64,000 bases of DNA. Source: Gp7-AA6 sp036395755. GTDB lineage: Bacteria; Acidobacteriota; Thermoanaerobaculia; UBA5066; Gp7-AA6. The stretch is from NCBI GenBank assembly GCA_036395755.1, contig DASWCZ010000069.1, positions 62,001 through 126,000 of the forward strand, given 5' to 3'. This document shows positions 9,237-17,002 of the stretch, one piece after another. Below the pieces are notes generated by a model, which made no database searches, was not told the DNA's origin, and saw nothing but the letters and a program-made list of their open reading frames with translations. A program made the translations under genes and the position numbers. Numbering within the stretch: position 1 is the first letter of the stretch; each line of letters begins with the position of its first letter.

Positions 9237-9527
9237 CTAGTACCGGTCGCGGCCCGGGCGGCCGCTACCGCCACCGCCGCCGCCCGTCTTCGGCCGCGCC
9301 TCGTTGACCGTCAGCGCCCGCCCGCCGTATTCCTGGCCGGAAAGCGCCTGGATCGCGTTGCGCGCCTCGGAGTCGTTGCCGAACTCGACGAACCCGAAGC
9401 CCTTGGAGCGGCCGGTCTCGCGGTCCGTGATGACGGCGACAGAGTCGATGCTTCCGTACTGGGAGAAGAGATTGCGGAGGTCATCCTCCGTCGTGTTGTA
9501 GGGGAGATTTCCAACATAGAGCTTCAT
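9237..9527 (-). CDS. RRM-type RNA-binding protein
   Basis: A 96-residue single-RRM protein like the cold-inducible Rbp proteins of cyanobacteria and other bacteria. RNP2 is LYVGNL (residues 3-8) and RNP1 is KGFGFVEF (42-49), so the aromatic residues that stack on RNA are intact. A short glycine/arginine-rich tail follows (GGGGGGSGRPGRDRY). It stands alone between terminator and a 322-bp upstream gap. Proteins of this family bind single-stranded RNA and often help at low temperature; here that role is inferred. Confidence 0.95.
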   Translation of the reverse strand: MKLYVGNLPYNTTEDDLRNLFSQYGSIDSVAVITDRETGRSKGFGFVEFGNDSEARNAIQALSGQEYGGRALTVNEARPKTGGGGGGSGRPGRDRY

Positions 9528-9849
9528 CGAGACGAAATCCTGTCCCGGCGTTCATTAATTCGACCCACCGACGCGCCGCTCGACGGTGCCCGACCCCCCC
9601 GTGGATCGTCGGACTTCATCGAGCGCGAAACTGCGTGCGGAAGGCGAGCGAGTACGGGAAGAAGGACAGGATAGCAGTTTGAGCCCCGAAAGCAAGGGCG
9701 GAAAGCCGGACGGAGGACTACTCCGGCGCTTCGTGAAAACCGGGAATTTCCGCGATCAACCGGTCGCGGAGGATCCGCGGAGCACGAACAGCCCTCCAAT
9801 TGCGATCGCGGCGCCTGTCGCCTCCTCCCCGAGATGCGTTGTCGGAATG
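9528..9849. other. 322-bp gap upstream of the RRM gene
   Basis: No gene is seen. The stretch holds a possible minus-strand promoter near 9668-9695, which would give the RRM transcript a 5' leader of about 130 bases. Several GC-rich short hairpins lie between. The remainder separates the RRM gene from the end of the molybdenum hydroxylase operon. Confidence 0.5.
9668..9695 (-). promoter_or_regulatory. Possible sigma-70 promoter of the RRM gene
   Basis: On the minus strand TTGCTT (9690-9695) and TATCCT (9668-9673) are separated by 16 bases. Each hexamer matches the consensus at four of six positions or so. The match is modest. Confidence 0.35.
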
Positions 9850-10827
9850 CTAGACCAGGTCGGCGAGCGCGGCTCGGACGAATTTCGCGGTCATCTCCTT
9901 GCGCCAGAGGAACGAGAAGTCGGTGTTGTCCATGGGCCGCGAAGGACCGGCCGCGGCCGCCGAGGCGTCGGCGATCGCGGCTTCGTCGAGCGCCCGGCCG
10001 GCGAGCGCCGCTTCCGACGCCGAGAGGCGGATCGGCGCAGAGGCCACGCCGCCGAGCACGAGGCGCGCTTCCGTGATGGTCGGGCCGTCGCGCCAGACTG
10101 CGGCGCCGACGGAGAGGACGGGAAAATCGAACGCCCCGCGGCGGCGCAGCTTGCGATAGCTCGCGCGCCAGCCGTTCTCCGGCGGAAGGAGGACCTCGGT
10201 CAACAGCTCTTCCGGTCTCTTTCGGAGGTAGTCGATCCCGTCATTTCGGTACAGGTCCTCGACGGCGATCTCCCGTTCCCCCTCGCCGGAGGAGAGAACG
10301 GCGCGCGCGCCCATCGCGATCAGGACCGGAACCGTGTCGGCGGATTGCACCGCGAGACACTTCGGAGAGCCGGGTGCGACCCAGCAGATGGTGCCGTCTT
10401 TCTTCATGCAGAAGTCGATCGCCTTTCGCCACTCGTAGTTCTGGTCGTAGTAGTTGCAGCGCGTGTCCAGGAGAAGGTTTCCCCCGAGCGTCCCCATGTT
10501 GCGCAGCGGCGGCGTCGAGATCTCCGAGACCGCGTGCGCGAGCCCGCGGTAACTCTTTCGCACGCGCGGGTCATGCTCGACCTGGGAGAGAAGGAGTCCC
10601 GCTCCCAGAGAGAGCCGACCGTCCTCCCGCTGCTCGACTCGCGCGAGCTCCACGATTCGGGAAAGGCCGACGACCACCTTCGGAGTCTGCTGACGGCGCT
10701 TCATGTTCGGATAGAGGTCCGTGCCTCCGGCGACGTAGGCGCCGTCGGGGTCGGCGTCGGCGCGGATCGCGACCGCCTCCGCGACGGTGCGCGGCGCGTA
10801 ATAGCGGAACCGGGGAAGGCGCATCAT
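9850..10827 (-). CDS. Molybdenum hydroxylase FAD subunit with extra [4Fe-4S] site (HcrB-like)
   Basis: A 325-residue FAD-binding subunit (CoxM/HcrB family). FAD-binding motifs include YVAGGTDLYP (31-40) and TLGGNLLLDTRC (113-124). An insert carries four cysteines, C124, C140, C148 and C157, within DTRCNYYDQ, AIDFC, GTICW and SPKC. In Thauera 4-hydroxybenzoyl-CoA reductase the beta subunit uses Cys122/138/146/155, as I recall, to hold an extra [4Fe-4S] cluster; spacing here is the same. This separates it from ordinary xanthine or CO dehydrogenases. The ATG at 10827 overlaps the preceding gene by four bases (ATGA). Confidence 0.93.
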   Translation of the reverse strand: MMRLPRFRYYAPRTVAEAVAIRADADPDGAYVAGGTDLYPNMKRRQQTPKVVVGLSRIVELARVEQREDGRLSLGAGLLLSQVEHDPRVRKSYRGLAHAVSEISTPPLRNMGTLGGNLLLDTRCNYYDQNYEWRKAIDFCMKKDGTICWVAPGSPKCLAVQSADTVPVLIAMGARAVLSSGEGEREIAVEDLYRNDGIDYLRKRPEELLTEVLLPPENGWRASYRKLRRRGAFDFPVLSVGAAVWRDGPTITEARLVLGGVASAPIRLSASEAALAGRALDEAAIADASAAAAGPSRPMDNTDFSFLWRKEMTAKFVRAALADLV

Positions 10828-13262
10828 CCTCGTACGCCTCCCGCACCGGCCGTGGTGGTCGTGAGAGCTTTTCCGTCTCCGCCTTCTTCCGGACTGAGGA
10901 CGCGCATCGGCGGCGGGTACGGGACGTCGGGGAATCGCGTCGGCCCCACCCGGGGAGGTTTCCCCGCGGCGGCAAGCTTCAGCGCCGCGTGGATCTTCTC
11001 GGGCGTCGCCGGAATCTCGTCGATCCGGACTCCGACCGCGTCGAAGAGAGAGTTCGCGACCGCGGGCGGAATGGGCAGGAGCGGCCCCTGTCCCACCTCC
11101 TTCGCGCCGAAAGGACCGTTCGAATCCGGGTCCTCGACGAGCAACGTGACGACCTCGCTCATCTCCTTCGTCGTCGGACTCTTGTACTCGAGGAGCGACG
11201 GAAACTTGTGGACGACGTTGCCGTTGACGTCGGATCGGTACGTCATCTCCTCCATCATCGCTTCGCCCAGGCCCATGTAAACCGAGCCCTCCACCTGCCC
11301 GACGACGAGGACCGGATTGATGCACTTCCCCACGTCGTGCGCGATCCAGACCTTCGGCACCGTGTAGATTCCGGTCTGAGGATCGACGTCGACCTCGACG
11401 ACCGCCGCCGAGTATGAGTACGCCGGCGACGGCCCGACTCCGGCGCCGCGATAGCGACCGGGCGAGGGCGGCGGCGTGTACGAGCCGACCGTGCCGATCG
11501 TCCCGAACTGCGACTCGGCGAGGACGACGGCGTCCGCGAACGCCATCCCGTTGTCCGGGTCCTCGACGTCGAAGACCCGTCCGTCCGCGAGAGCCACGCG
11601 CGCTTTGGAAATCGCGAGTTTTGCCGACGCCGCCTCGACGAGAAGCTCCCGCGCGCGCTCTGCCGCCTGGAGCGCCGCGTTTCCCGTCATGAGAGTCACT
11701 CGGGAGGAATAGGAACCGAGATCCACCGGGGTCAGGTCGGTGTCGCCGGTGACGACGCGGATGTCGAACGGATCGATCCCCAGCACCTCCGCGACGACGT
11801 ACGCGAGAACCGAGTCGCTCCCCTGCCCGATGTCGATCGAGCCGCAGAACACCGTGACACCGCCGGAGCGATCGAGCTTCAGCTGCACGCCCGACTGCGG
11901 CATCGAGTTCCAGTAGATCGGTAGACCGGCGCCGCAGATGTAAGACGAGCAGGCGAGTCCGAGCCCCCGCCCAAACGGTAGCTTGCCGCGCCGCCCGCGC
12001 CAGCCTGACGCTTCGACGACCTTGTCGATGCACGCCCCGAGTCCCATCGAGCCGACCCGGAGGAAGTTCGCGGTGACCGAGTCCGGCGGCACGAGGTGGG
12101 ACTTGCGCATCTCCGCCGGGTCGAGACGGAGATCGCAGGCGATTCGGTCTAGCTGGACTTCGAGCGCGTACCGCGGCTGCGGCGTTCCGTGGCCGCGCTT
12201 CGGGCCGCACGGAGGCTTGTTGGTGAAGACGCGCGCGCCGTCGAAACGGTACGCCGGCACGCGGTACGTCACCGTCTGGAGCGCGCCCGTGTAGTACGTC
12301 GAGGCGACCCCGTAAGAGCCGTAGCCCCCTCCGTCCAGGACGGTCTGGAAATGCATGGCGGTGATCGCGCCGTCTCTCTTCACGCCGGTCTTGACCCGCA
12401 TGAGCGTCGGGTGCCGGCCGCGATGGCAGTAGAAGACCTCCTCGCGCGTCAGACAGATCTTCACCGGCCTCCCCGTGACGCGCGACAGGTGCGCGACCAC
12501 GATCTCGTGGTTGAAAGGATCCGACTTGCCGCCGAAGCCGCCGCCGTTGGGCGTCGCGATGACGCAGATGCGGGACGCCGGCAGTCCGAGCACCTTCGCG
12601 AGCGCGCGGTGGACGTAGTGGGGCGTCTGCGTCGACGACCAAAGCGTGAGCTTGCCGTCCGGGCCGAAGTCGGCGACCGCGGCGTGCTGTTCGAGCGGGA
12701 GATGCGTCGATCCCTCGTAGAAGAAGAGGTCGTCGTAGACGCGGTCGGCGTCGGCGAACCCCTTATCGGTGTCGCCGAATTCCATCGAGACGAGCTTGTG
12801 GAAGTTCCCGCCGTCGCCGTAGTCGTGGATCCGCGGCTCGGGCCGGGCGACCGCGTCGTCGATCGTGCCGAACGGCGGTAGAGGGTCGTATTCCACCTCG
12901 ATGGCTTCGAGGGCGTCGAAGGCGGCGTCCTCATCGATCGCCGCCACGGCGGCGACCGGATCCCCGACGTAGCGGACCCGGTCGGTGGCGAGCGCGTGCT
13001 CGTCCTGCGAGACCGGCAGGATCCCGAAGGAGACCGGCAGGTCCCGGCCGGTCATGACCGCGACCACGCCGGGCGCCGCGAGCGCCTTCGACGCGTCCAC
13101 GCGGATGAGCCGCGCGTGGGCGACCTTGGAACGGAGCAGCTTGCAGTGCAGCATCCTCGGCAGGAACAGGTCGTCGGCGAACTTCGTCTGCCCCGTCACT
13201 TTCGCGGCGGCGTCGACCTTCGGATACGGCCGGCCGACGACGCGAGTCCGGGAGCGGCTCAT
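10824..13262 (-). CDS. Molybdenum hydroxylase large subunit (HcrA-like)
   Basis: An 812-residue molybdopterin-cytosine-dinucleotide subunit of the xanthine oxidase family, closest in look to 4-hydroxybenzoyl-CoA reductase alpha. The N-terminal domain starts VVGRPYPKVDAAAKVTGQ; MPT-binding motifs include PNGGGFGGKSD and GSIDIGQGSD. Near the C-terminus the family active-site motif reads GAKEVGQGPLLP: Gln725 stands where the conserved Glu (Glu726 in HcrA, as I recall) is expected. ATG 13262 overlaps the 2Fe-2S gene stop (ATGA). Substrate is not known; aromatic acyl-CoA reduction is one option, another aromatic hydroxylation is equally possible. No XdhC-type maturation gene is adjacent. Confidence 0.93.
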   Translation of the reverse strand: MSRSRTRVVGRPYPKVDAAAKVTGQTKFADDLFLPRMLHCKLLRSKVAHARLIRVDASKALAAPGVVAVMTGRDLPVSFGILPVSQDEHALATDRVRYVGDPVAAVAAIDEDAAFDALEAIEVEYDPLPPFGTIDDAVARPEPRIHDYGDGGNFHKLVSMEFGDTDKGFADADRVYDDLFFYEGSTHLPLEQHAAVADFGPDGKLTLWSSTQTPHYVHRALAKVLGLPASRICVIATPNGGGFGGKSDPFNHEIVVAHLSRVTGRPVKICLTREEVFYCHRGRHPTLMRVKTGVKRDGAITAMHFQTVLDGGGYGSYGVASTYYTGALQTVTYRVPAYRFDGARVFTNKPPCGPKRGHGTPQPRYALEVQLDRIACDLRLDPAEMRKSHLVPPDSVTANFLRVGSMGLGACIDKVVEASGWRGRRGKLPFGRGLGLACSSYICGAGLPIYWNSMPQSGVQLKLDRSGGVTVFCGSIDIGQGSDSVLAYVVAEVLGIDPFDIRVVTGDTDLTPVDLGSYSSRVTLMTGNAALQAAERARELLVEAASAKLAISKARVALADGRVFDVEDPDNGMAFADAVVLAESQFGTIGTVGSYTPPPSPGRYRGAGVGPSPAYSYSAAVVEVDVDPQTGIYTVPKVWIAHDVGKCINPVLVVGQVEGSVYMGLGEAMMEEMTYRSDVNGNVVHKFPSLLEYKSPTTKEMSEVVTLLVEDPDSNGPFGAKEVGQGPLLPIPPAVANSLFDAVGVRIDEIPATPEKIHAALKLAAAGKPPRVGPTRFPDVPYPPPMRVLSPEEGGDGKALTTTTAGAGGVRG

Positions 13263-13846
13263 GGAGTTTCGACGACGGGCAGAAGGCCGGAGGGATCGAA
13301 GTCCGTGCCGTAAAGCGTTTCCGGTCGGGGCGCCGCGTTCTCTCCCCGCATCCAGGCTGCAGCCAGCTCGACCGCCTCGAAGATCTTGATGTAGCCGGTG
13401 CACCGGCAGAGGTTCCCCGCGAGCGCTTCCTTGATCTCGTCTCCGGTGGGATTCGCGTTCGCGTCGAGCAGAGCCTTCGCCGTCAGGAGGATCCCCGGCG
13501 TGCAGTACCCGCATTGCGCCGCTCCCAGGTCGGCGAACGCCTTCTGGAGAGGATGCAGAGCGGCGGCCGACGCCATCCCCTCGACCGTGTCGATCCGTCT
13601 GCCTGCACACTCGAGGCCGAGATAGAGGCAGGAGAGAACCGGCCTCCCATCCACGAGGACCGCGCACGTGCCGCACTCCCCGAGCTCGCAGCCGTGCTTC
13701 GTGCCGGTCAGCGCCAGGTCTTCCCGGAGCACCTCCAGAAGCGTCTTGTGCGGCGCGAACGCAACCTCGACCGGCTCTCCGTTGACGTGGAAGCCCACGT
13801 GAACCTTGGTCCGTTCGGGAGGCAGGAAATTCTGAAGTTGCTCCAT
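13259..13846 (-). CDS. Molybdenum hydroxylase [2Fe-2S] subunit
   Basis: A 195-residue CoxS/HcrC-type electron-transfer subunit with two [2Fe-2S] clusters. The plant-ferredoxin cluster uses C53, C58, C61 and C73 (GCELGECGTC); the helical domain uses C112, C115, C147 and C149 (CGYCTPG, CRCTGY). Length is somewhat above the usual 160 because of an N-terminal leader and a C-terminal tail (GENAAPRPETLYG). It is the first gene of the operon. The ATG has no good ribosome site, but TAGACT lies eight bases upstream, suggesting a leaderless start. Confidence 0.95.
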   Translation of the reverse strand: MEQLQNFLPPERTKVHVGFHVNGEPVEVAFAPHKTLLEVLREDLALTGTKHGCELGECGTCAVLVDGRPVLSCLYLGLECAGRRIDTVEGMASAAALHPLQKAFADLGAAQCGYCTPGILLTAKALLDANANPTGDEIKEALAGNLCRCTGYIKIFEAVELAAAWMRGENAAPRPETLYGTDFDPSGLLPVVETP

Positions 13847-13854
13847 TCGTGGAG

Positions 13855-13860
13855 AGTCTA
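13855..13860 (-). promoter_or_regulatory. Putative -10 box of the molybdenum hydroxylase operon
   Basis: TAGACT on the minus strand, eight bases before the ATG of the [2Fe-2S] gene. No Shine-Dalgarno sequence lies between box and start. No clear -35 element. Confidence 0.4.
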
Positions 13861-13947
13861 AACCTCTTGTTTTGAGAAGGAAAACCCGGCCGACTTATCC
13901 GACCGGTCAGACAGAACGCCGGCCGCCGCCTAAGCCAAGCCGGTGGA

Positions 13948-15774
13948 TTACTTAGGACTCTCTACCCTGGCCTTCGGACCTTCCCCGGCGGTCTTCTCGC
14001 GGGCAATCCACGAATCGATCCTTTTTTCGAGGACGTCGAGCGGCAGGGCGCCGGCCGAGAGCACCGCGTCGTGGAACCTGCGGACGTCGAACCGCTCACC
14101 CAAGTCGCGCTTCGCCCGCGCGCGGAGCTCTTTGAACTTAAGCTCCCCCGTCTTGTACGCAAGTGCCTGCCCGGGCCACACGATGTATCGATCGACCTCA
14201 ACGGTGATGTCATGCTCGGTCTTCGCGGTGTTCGCCCTCATGTAGTCGATCGCCCGCTGCCGGTCCCATTTGAACTCGTGCATGCCGGTATCGACGACGA
14301 GCCGCGCCGCCCGCCACATCTCATAGGTGAGCTGACCGAACTTCGAGTACGGATCCGTGTAGAAGCCCATCTCGTCGCCGAGGCTCTCCGCGTAGAGGCC
14401 CCATCCCTCGACGAAGGCCGTAAAGCCTTCGTGCCGGCGGAACTTCGGAACGCCCGCGAGCTCCTGCGCGAGGGCGATCTGAAGGTGATGGCCAGGAACC
14501 GCCTCGTGGATCGTCAAGGCCTCCATCTCGTACTTCGGCCGGGTCTCGAGCCTGTACGTGTTCGCGACGAAGTAGCCGGGACGCGGCGCCTCGGGCGACC
14601 CGGGGCGGTAGTAAGCGGTCGTGGACGTCGGCGCCTCGAAGTCGGGCGTCGGGATGACCCCGTAGGGAGTGCGGGGCAGCGTGCCGAAGAACCGGATCAG
14701 CTCGGGGTCGATCCGTTTGCAGATGTCGCGATATCCCTGGAGGAGATCCGTCGCCGTCTTGTAGTAGAAGCGCGGGTCCGTCCGGAGGAACTTCACGAAG
14801 GCGTCGAAGTTCCCCTTGAACTTCACCTGCCGGATGATCTCCTCCATCTGTTTGCGGATCCGCGCGACCTCGGCCAGGCCGGTCTCGTGGATCTCTTTCG
14901 CGGTCCGATCCGTGGTCGTGTGGAAGCGGATCGCGTACGCGTAGTACGCCTCGCCGTCGGGCAGCGACGAAGCGGCGATGTCCTTGCGGGCCGCGGGCAG
15001 GTAGTCGCGAGTGAAGTAGGTGTAGAGCTTCAGATAAGCGGGGAAGACTTCGTTGGCGATCCGCCGCCGCCCCTCGATCCGAAGGGCTTCGCGGTCTGCT
15101 TCGGAGACGCTCTCAGGGAATTTCACGAAGGGCTTCCAATGGGCGCTCTTCTCCGGGTCCGGGAAGATCTGCGCGCGGATCGCGTCCGGGACGTCGCGCA
15201 GCGGAACCGCCGGCAGCACCCATCCCTTCTGTTTCCCGCGCTCCATCAGGGCGATCGTCTGATCGACCTGTTTCGGAAAGGCGGAGAGCCGGGCGAGATA
15301 GTCGCGGTAGTCCTTGACCGTCCGGAACTGGGTGACGGTCGACAGGATTGCGAAGTCCTTGTGGATGCCGTCCTGCTGGTTGATCGGCATGAGCTCCGTT
15401 GGAAAACGAGCCCCTTCGATCGACCGCTCGAGCTCTCTTCCGAAGAGGTCGTAGGAGAGGCGGTCGTCCTCGGAGAGCGCCTCGGGGTCGATCTTCTTCA
15501 AGCGCGCGAGGGCATCCTTCGAGTGCTGGTGGCGCCGATCGATCGCCTCCTGCGAAAGGTCGGTCAGACGGTCGTTGTAGCGGGGATCGCCGAGGGTCGT
15601 CGCCCGCTCGGGGAATTCCCTGAGGCCCCACTCCCACTCTTCGTCGAAGAATTTCGCGAGGTCCTTTGCCGTCGCGGCGCTCTTCATCGCGGCGGACCCG
15701 GCTTTCGCGGGCCGTTTCACCGGCGCCGCGGCGAGAAGAAAGAAGCAGGAGATGGCAAGAACGCTTCGAATCAT
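13948..15774 (-). CDS. Secreted DUF885 metallopeptidase
   Basis: A 608-residue DUF885 protein. Residues 1-17 form a signal peptide (MIRSVLAISCFFLLAAA). The zinc motif HEAVPGHH lies at 423-430 and the downstream Glu at 456 (VEGWGLYAE), both typical of this thermolysin-like family of peptidases. Length matches the family. A ribosome site GAGGAG precedes the ATG. Likely a periplasmic or exported peptidase that breaks down peptides, in line with the DPP-IV and M15 peptidases elsewhere in the window. It stands between the RAYT element and the molybdenum hydroxylase operon. Confidence 0.93.
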   Translation of the reverse strand: MIRSVLAISCFFLLAAAPVKRPAKAGSAAMKSAATAKDLAKFFDEEWEWGLREFPERATTLGDPRYNDRLTDLSQEAIDRRHQHSKDALARLKKIDPEALSEDDRLSYDLFGRELERSIEGARFPTELMPINQQDGIHKDFAILSTVTQFRTVKDYRDYLARLSAFPKQVDQTIALMERGKQKGWVLPAVPLRDVPDAIRAQIFPDPEKSAHWKPFVKFPESVSEADREALRIEGRRRIANEVFPAYLKLYTYFTRDYLPAARKDIAASSLPDGEAYYAYAIRFHTTTDRTAKEIHETGLAEVARIRKQMEEIIRQVKFKGNFDAFVKFLRTDPRFYYKTATDLLQGYRDICKRIDPELIRFFGTLPRTPYGVIPTPDFEAPTSTTAYYRPGSPEAPRPGYFVANTYRLETRPKYEMEALTIHEAVPGHHLQIALAQELAGVPKFRRHEGFTAFVEGWGLYAESLGDEMGFYTDPYSKFGQLTYEMWRAARLVVDTGMHEFKWDRQRAIDYMRANTAKTEHDITVEVDRYIVWPGQALAYKTGELKFKELRARAKRDLGERFDVRRFHDAVLSAGALPLDVLEKRIDSWIAREKTAGEGPKARVESPK

Positions 15775-15843
15775 GAGATCACTCCTCGTTCCGACGGCTT
15801 ACCGCTCACGGGTCGCGTTTAAGCGTCCGGGAGACTCTAGCAG

Positions 15844-15893
15844 GGGTCAGCGCTGAATCGCTGAATTCGGGTCAGCGCTGAATCGCTGAATTC
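15844..15893. repeat. REP family A, two direct copies (left of RAYT)
   Basis: Two perfect head-to-tail copies of a 25-base unit that starts GGGTCAGCGCTGAATC and ends GCTGAATTC. The TGA stop of the RAYT gene lies at the edge of the second copy. Confidence 0.9.
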
Positions 15894-16827
15894 AGGACCT
15901 GCTGAGCTCGCGAAGAATAGCGGCGAGTTCCTTGCGAAGCTCGCATCGCGCTGCAAGTTCCGCCTCGAACCTTCGAAAATCTCTGACGAGAGTCGTTCCG
16001 TCCCGATGGCAGAACTCTGCGACTTTGGTGAGAGGGATACGGCCGATTCTCCGAGCGACATAACCGATCATCGCTCTCGCCTGCGCCCGCTCCGTTGAAA
16101 AGGCACGACCTCTCATCTCCTCGATATCGACACCTGCTCTACCCGCCACCACTCGCGCCAGCCGTTCGACGCTCCAAGTTCGTGGGCGCTCCGGTTCGGC
16201 TGCTCTCTCGAACGCGATCCGCGCGAACCTCTCATCCCCCTTCACGACGCGCGCTACCGCGTTGAGGTCCTCATATGACTCCGGTTGCTCGCAGCTCATG
16301 AACTCCCGATATCGGCGAGCCTCTCGGCCAGAGTCGGCACCAAGTAACTCGGAAAGTCCGTGCGTATCGAGCCACTCAGGCGGACGCTCTCCCCGATAGA
16401 AGCGATCGCTTGACCAGCGGTAAAGCCGCGGCTCGCGCACGATTCCGGCCTTCACGGGATTCTCGTGAATGTAACGGACGAGGGCGAGCAGGTAAGAGGT
16501 CTTCTGAACGAGTAAGGCCTTGTAGCGCCCTTGAAAGAGATGCCCTACCCGTTGGTGGCGCTGGTTGAACTTTTGAGCGTATGAACCATGTAGCGCCAAC
16601 ACGATCCGCGACAACGGAACCGGTCCGGTCTCGACTGCGAGGTGGACATGATTCGTCATGAGGCAATAGGCATAGAGACGAAAGCGGAATCGATCGCGGT
16701 AGTGAGCGAGCCGTCGAAGGTAGATCTTCCGATCTGAGTCGTCTCGAAAGACCTCACGCTGCTCGTTGCCTCGCGCGATGACGTGATACACCGCGCCCGA
16801 AAACTCCAGACGCTGTGGGCGCGACAT
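15892..16827 (-). CDS. REP-associated tyrosine transposase (RAYT) with DnaA-like tail
   Basis: A 311-residue Y1/HUH transposase of the RAYT group. The HUH motif is NHVHLAVE and the likely catalytic tyrosine is in RYIHENPVKAGIV. The N-terminus RLEFSGAVYHVIARGN is characteristic. Beyond residue 210 a helical domain resembles the DnaA C-terminal DNA-binding domain (HRDGTTLVRDFRRFE), a known fusion in this family. RAYTs cut and rejoin single-stranded REP hairpins; no transposition partner is needed. It looks intact. Its stop codon lies in the adjacent repeat, which is expected if gene and repeat move or evolve together. Confidence 0.94.
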   Translation of the reverse strand: MSRPQRLEFSGAVYHVIARGNEQREVFRDDSDRKIYLRRLAHYRDRFRFRLYAYCLMTNHVHLAVETGPVPLSRIVLALHGSYAQKFNQRHQRVGHLFQGRYKALLVQKTSYLLALVRYIHENPVKAGIVREPRLYRWSSDRFYRGERPPEWLDTHGLSELLGADSGREARRYREFMSCEQPESYEDLNAVARVVKGDERFARIAFERAAEPERPRTWSVERLARVVAGRAGVDIEEMRGRAFSTERAQARAMIGYVARRIGRIPLTKVAEFCHRDGTTLVRDFRRFEAELAARCELRKELAAILRELSRS

Positions 16828-16904
16828 CAGCGACCCCTGGACAAGACCGACACTCTTATCTCATTCCCTGATCTCTTCTTGTCACAAGCAGTCCGCGATG
16901 CAGC

Positions 16905-16953
16905 GATTCAGCGATTCAGCGCTGACCCGAATTCAGTGATTCAGCGTTGACCC
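16905..16953. repeat. REP family A, two copies (right of RAYT), inverted
   Basis: Two copies in the orientation opposite to the left pair: one ending GCGCTGACCC (16905-16928), and one slightly diverged, ending GCGTTGACCC (16929-16953). It directly abuts the terminator of the OmpA gene. Confidence 0.9.
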
Positions 16954-16981
16954 TAAAAAAGCCCCTCCCGCGGGAGGGGCT
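16954..16981 (-). terminator. Rho-independent terminator after the OmpA-family gene
   Basis: A perfect 11-base palindromic stem (AGCCCCTCCCG/CGGGAGGGGCT) is followed on the minus strand by TTTTTTA. It serves the OmpA gene that ends at 17003. Confidence 0.93.
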
Positions 16982-17002
16982 GGAAGAGTGCGGCAGAAGA
17001 CC

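Larger units (their letters stand above)
15843..16953 (-). mobile_element. RAYT element with its inverted REP pairs
   Basis: The RAYT gene is bracketed by two copies of a 25-base repeat on each side, in opposite orientation left and right. The unit is about 1.1 kb and lies between DUF885 and OmpA genes. RAYTs are domesticated IS200/IS605-like enzymes that spread REP sequences; a further REP locus of the same family lies at 49509-49571. Confidence 0.85.

Noticed and set aside
9675..9735. A segment with GAAAGC and GGCGGAAAGCCGG resembling parts of a c-di-GMP riboswitch
   Set aside because: The order of conserved elements and the pairing do not match the riboswitch on either strand.
10828..12642. 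N-terminal 600 codons of a longer frame leading into the FAD subunit
   Set aside because: This part lies inside the molybdopterin subunit gene and has low-complexity arginine-rich sequence; the ATGA overlap gives the true start at 10827.
15843..16953. Short repeats around the transposase as a CRISPR remnant
   Set aside because: Only two tandem units per side without spacers, in inverted orientation, next to a RAYT gene.
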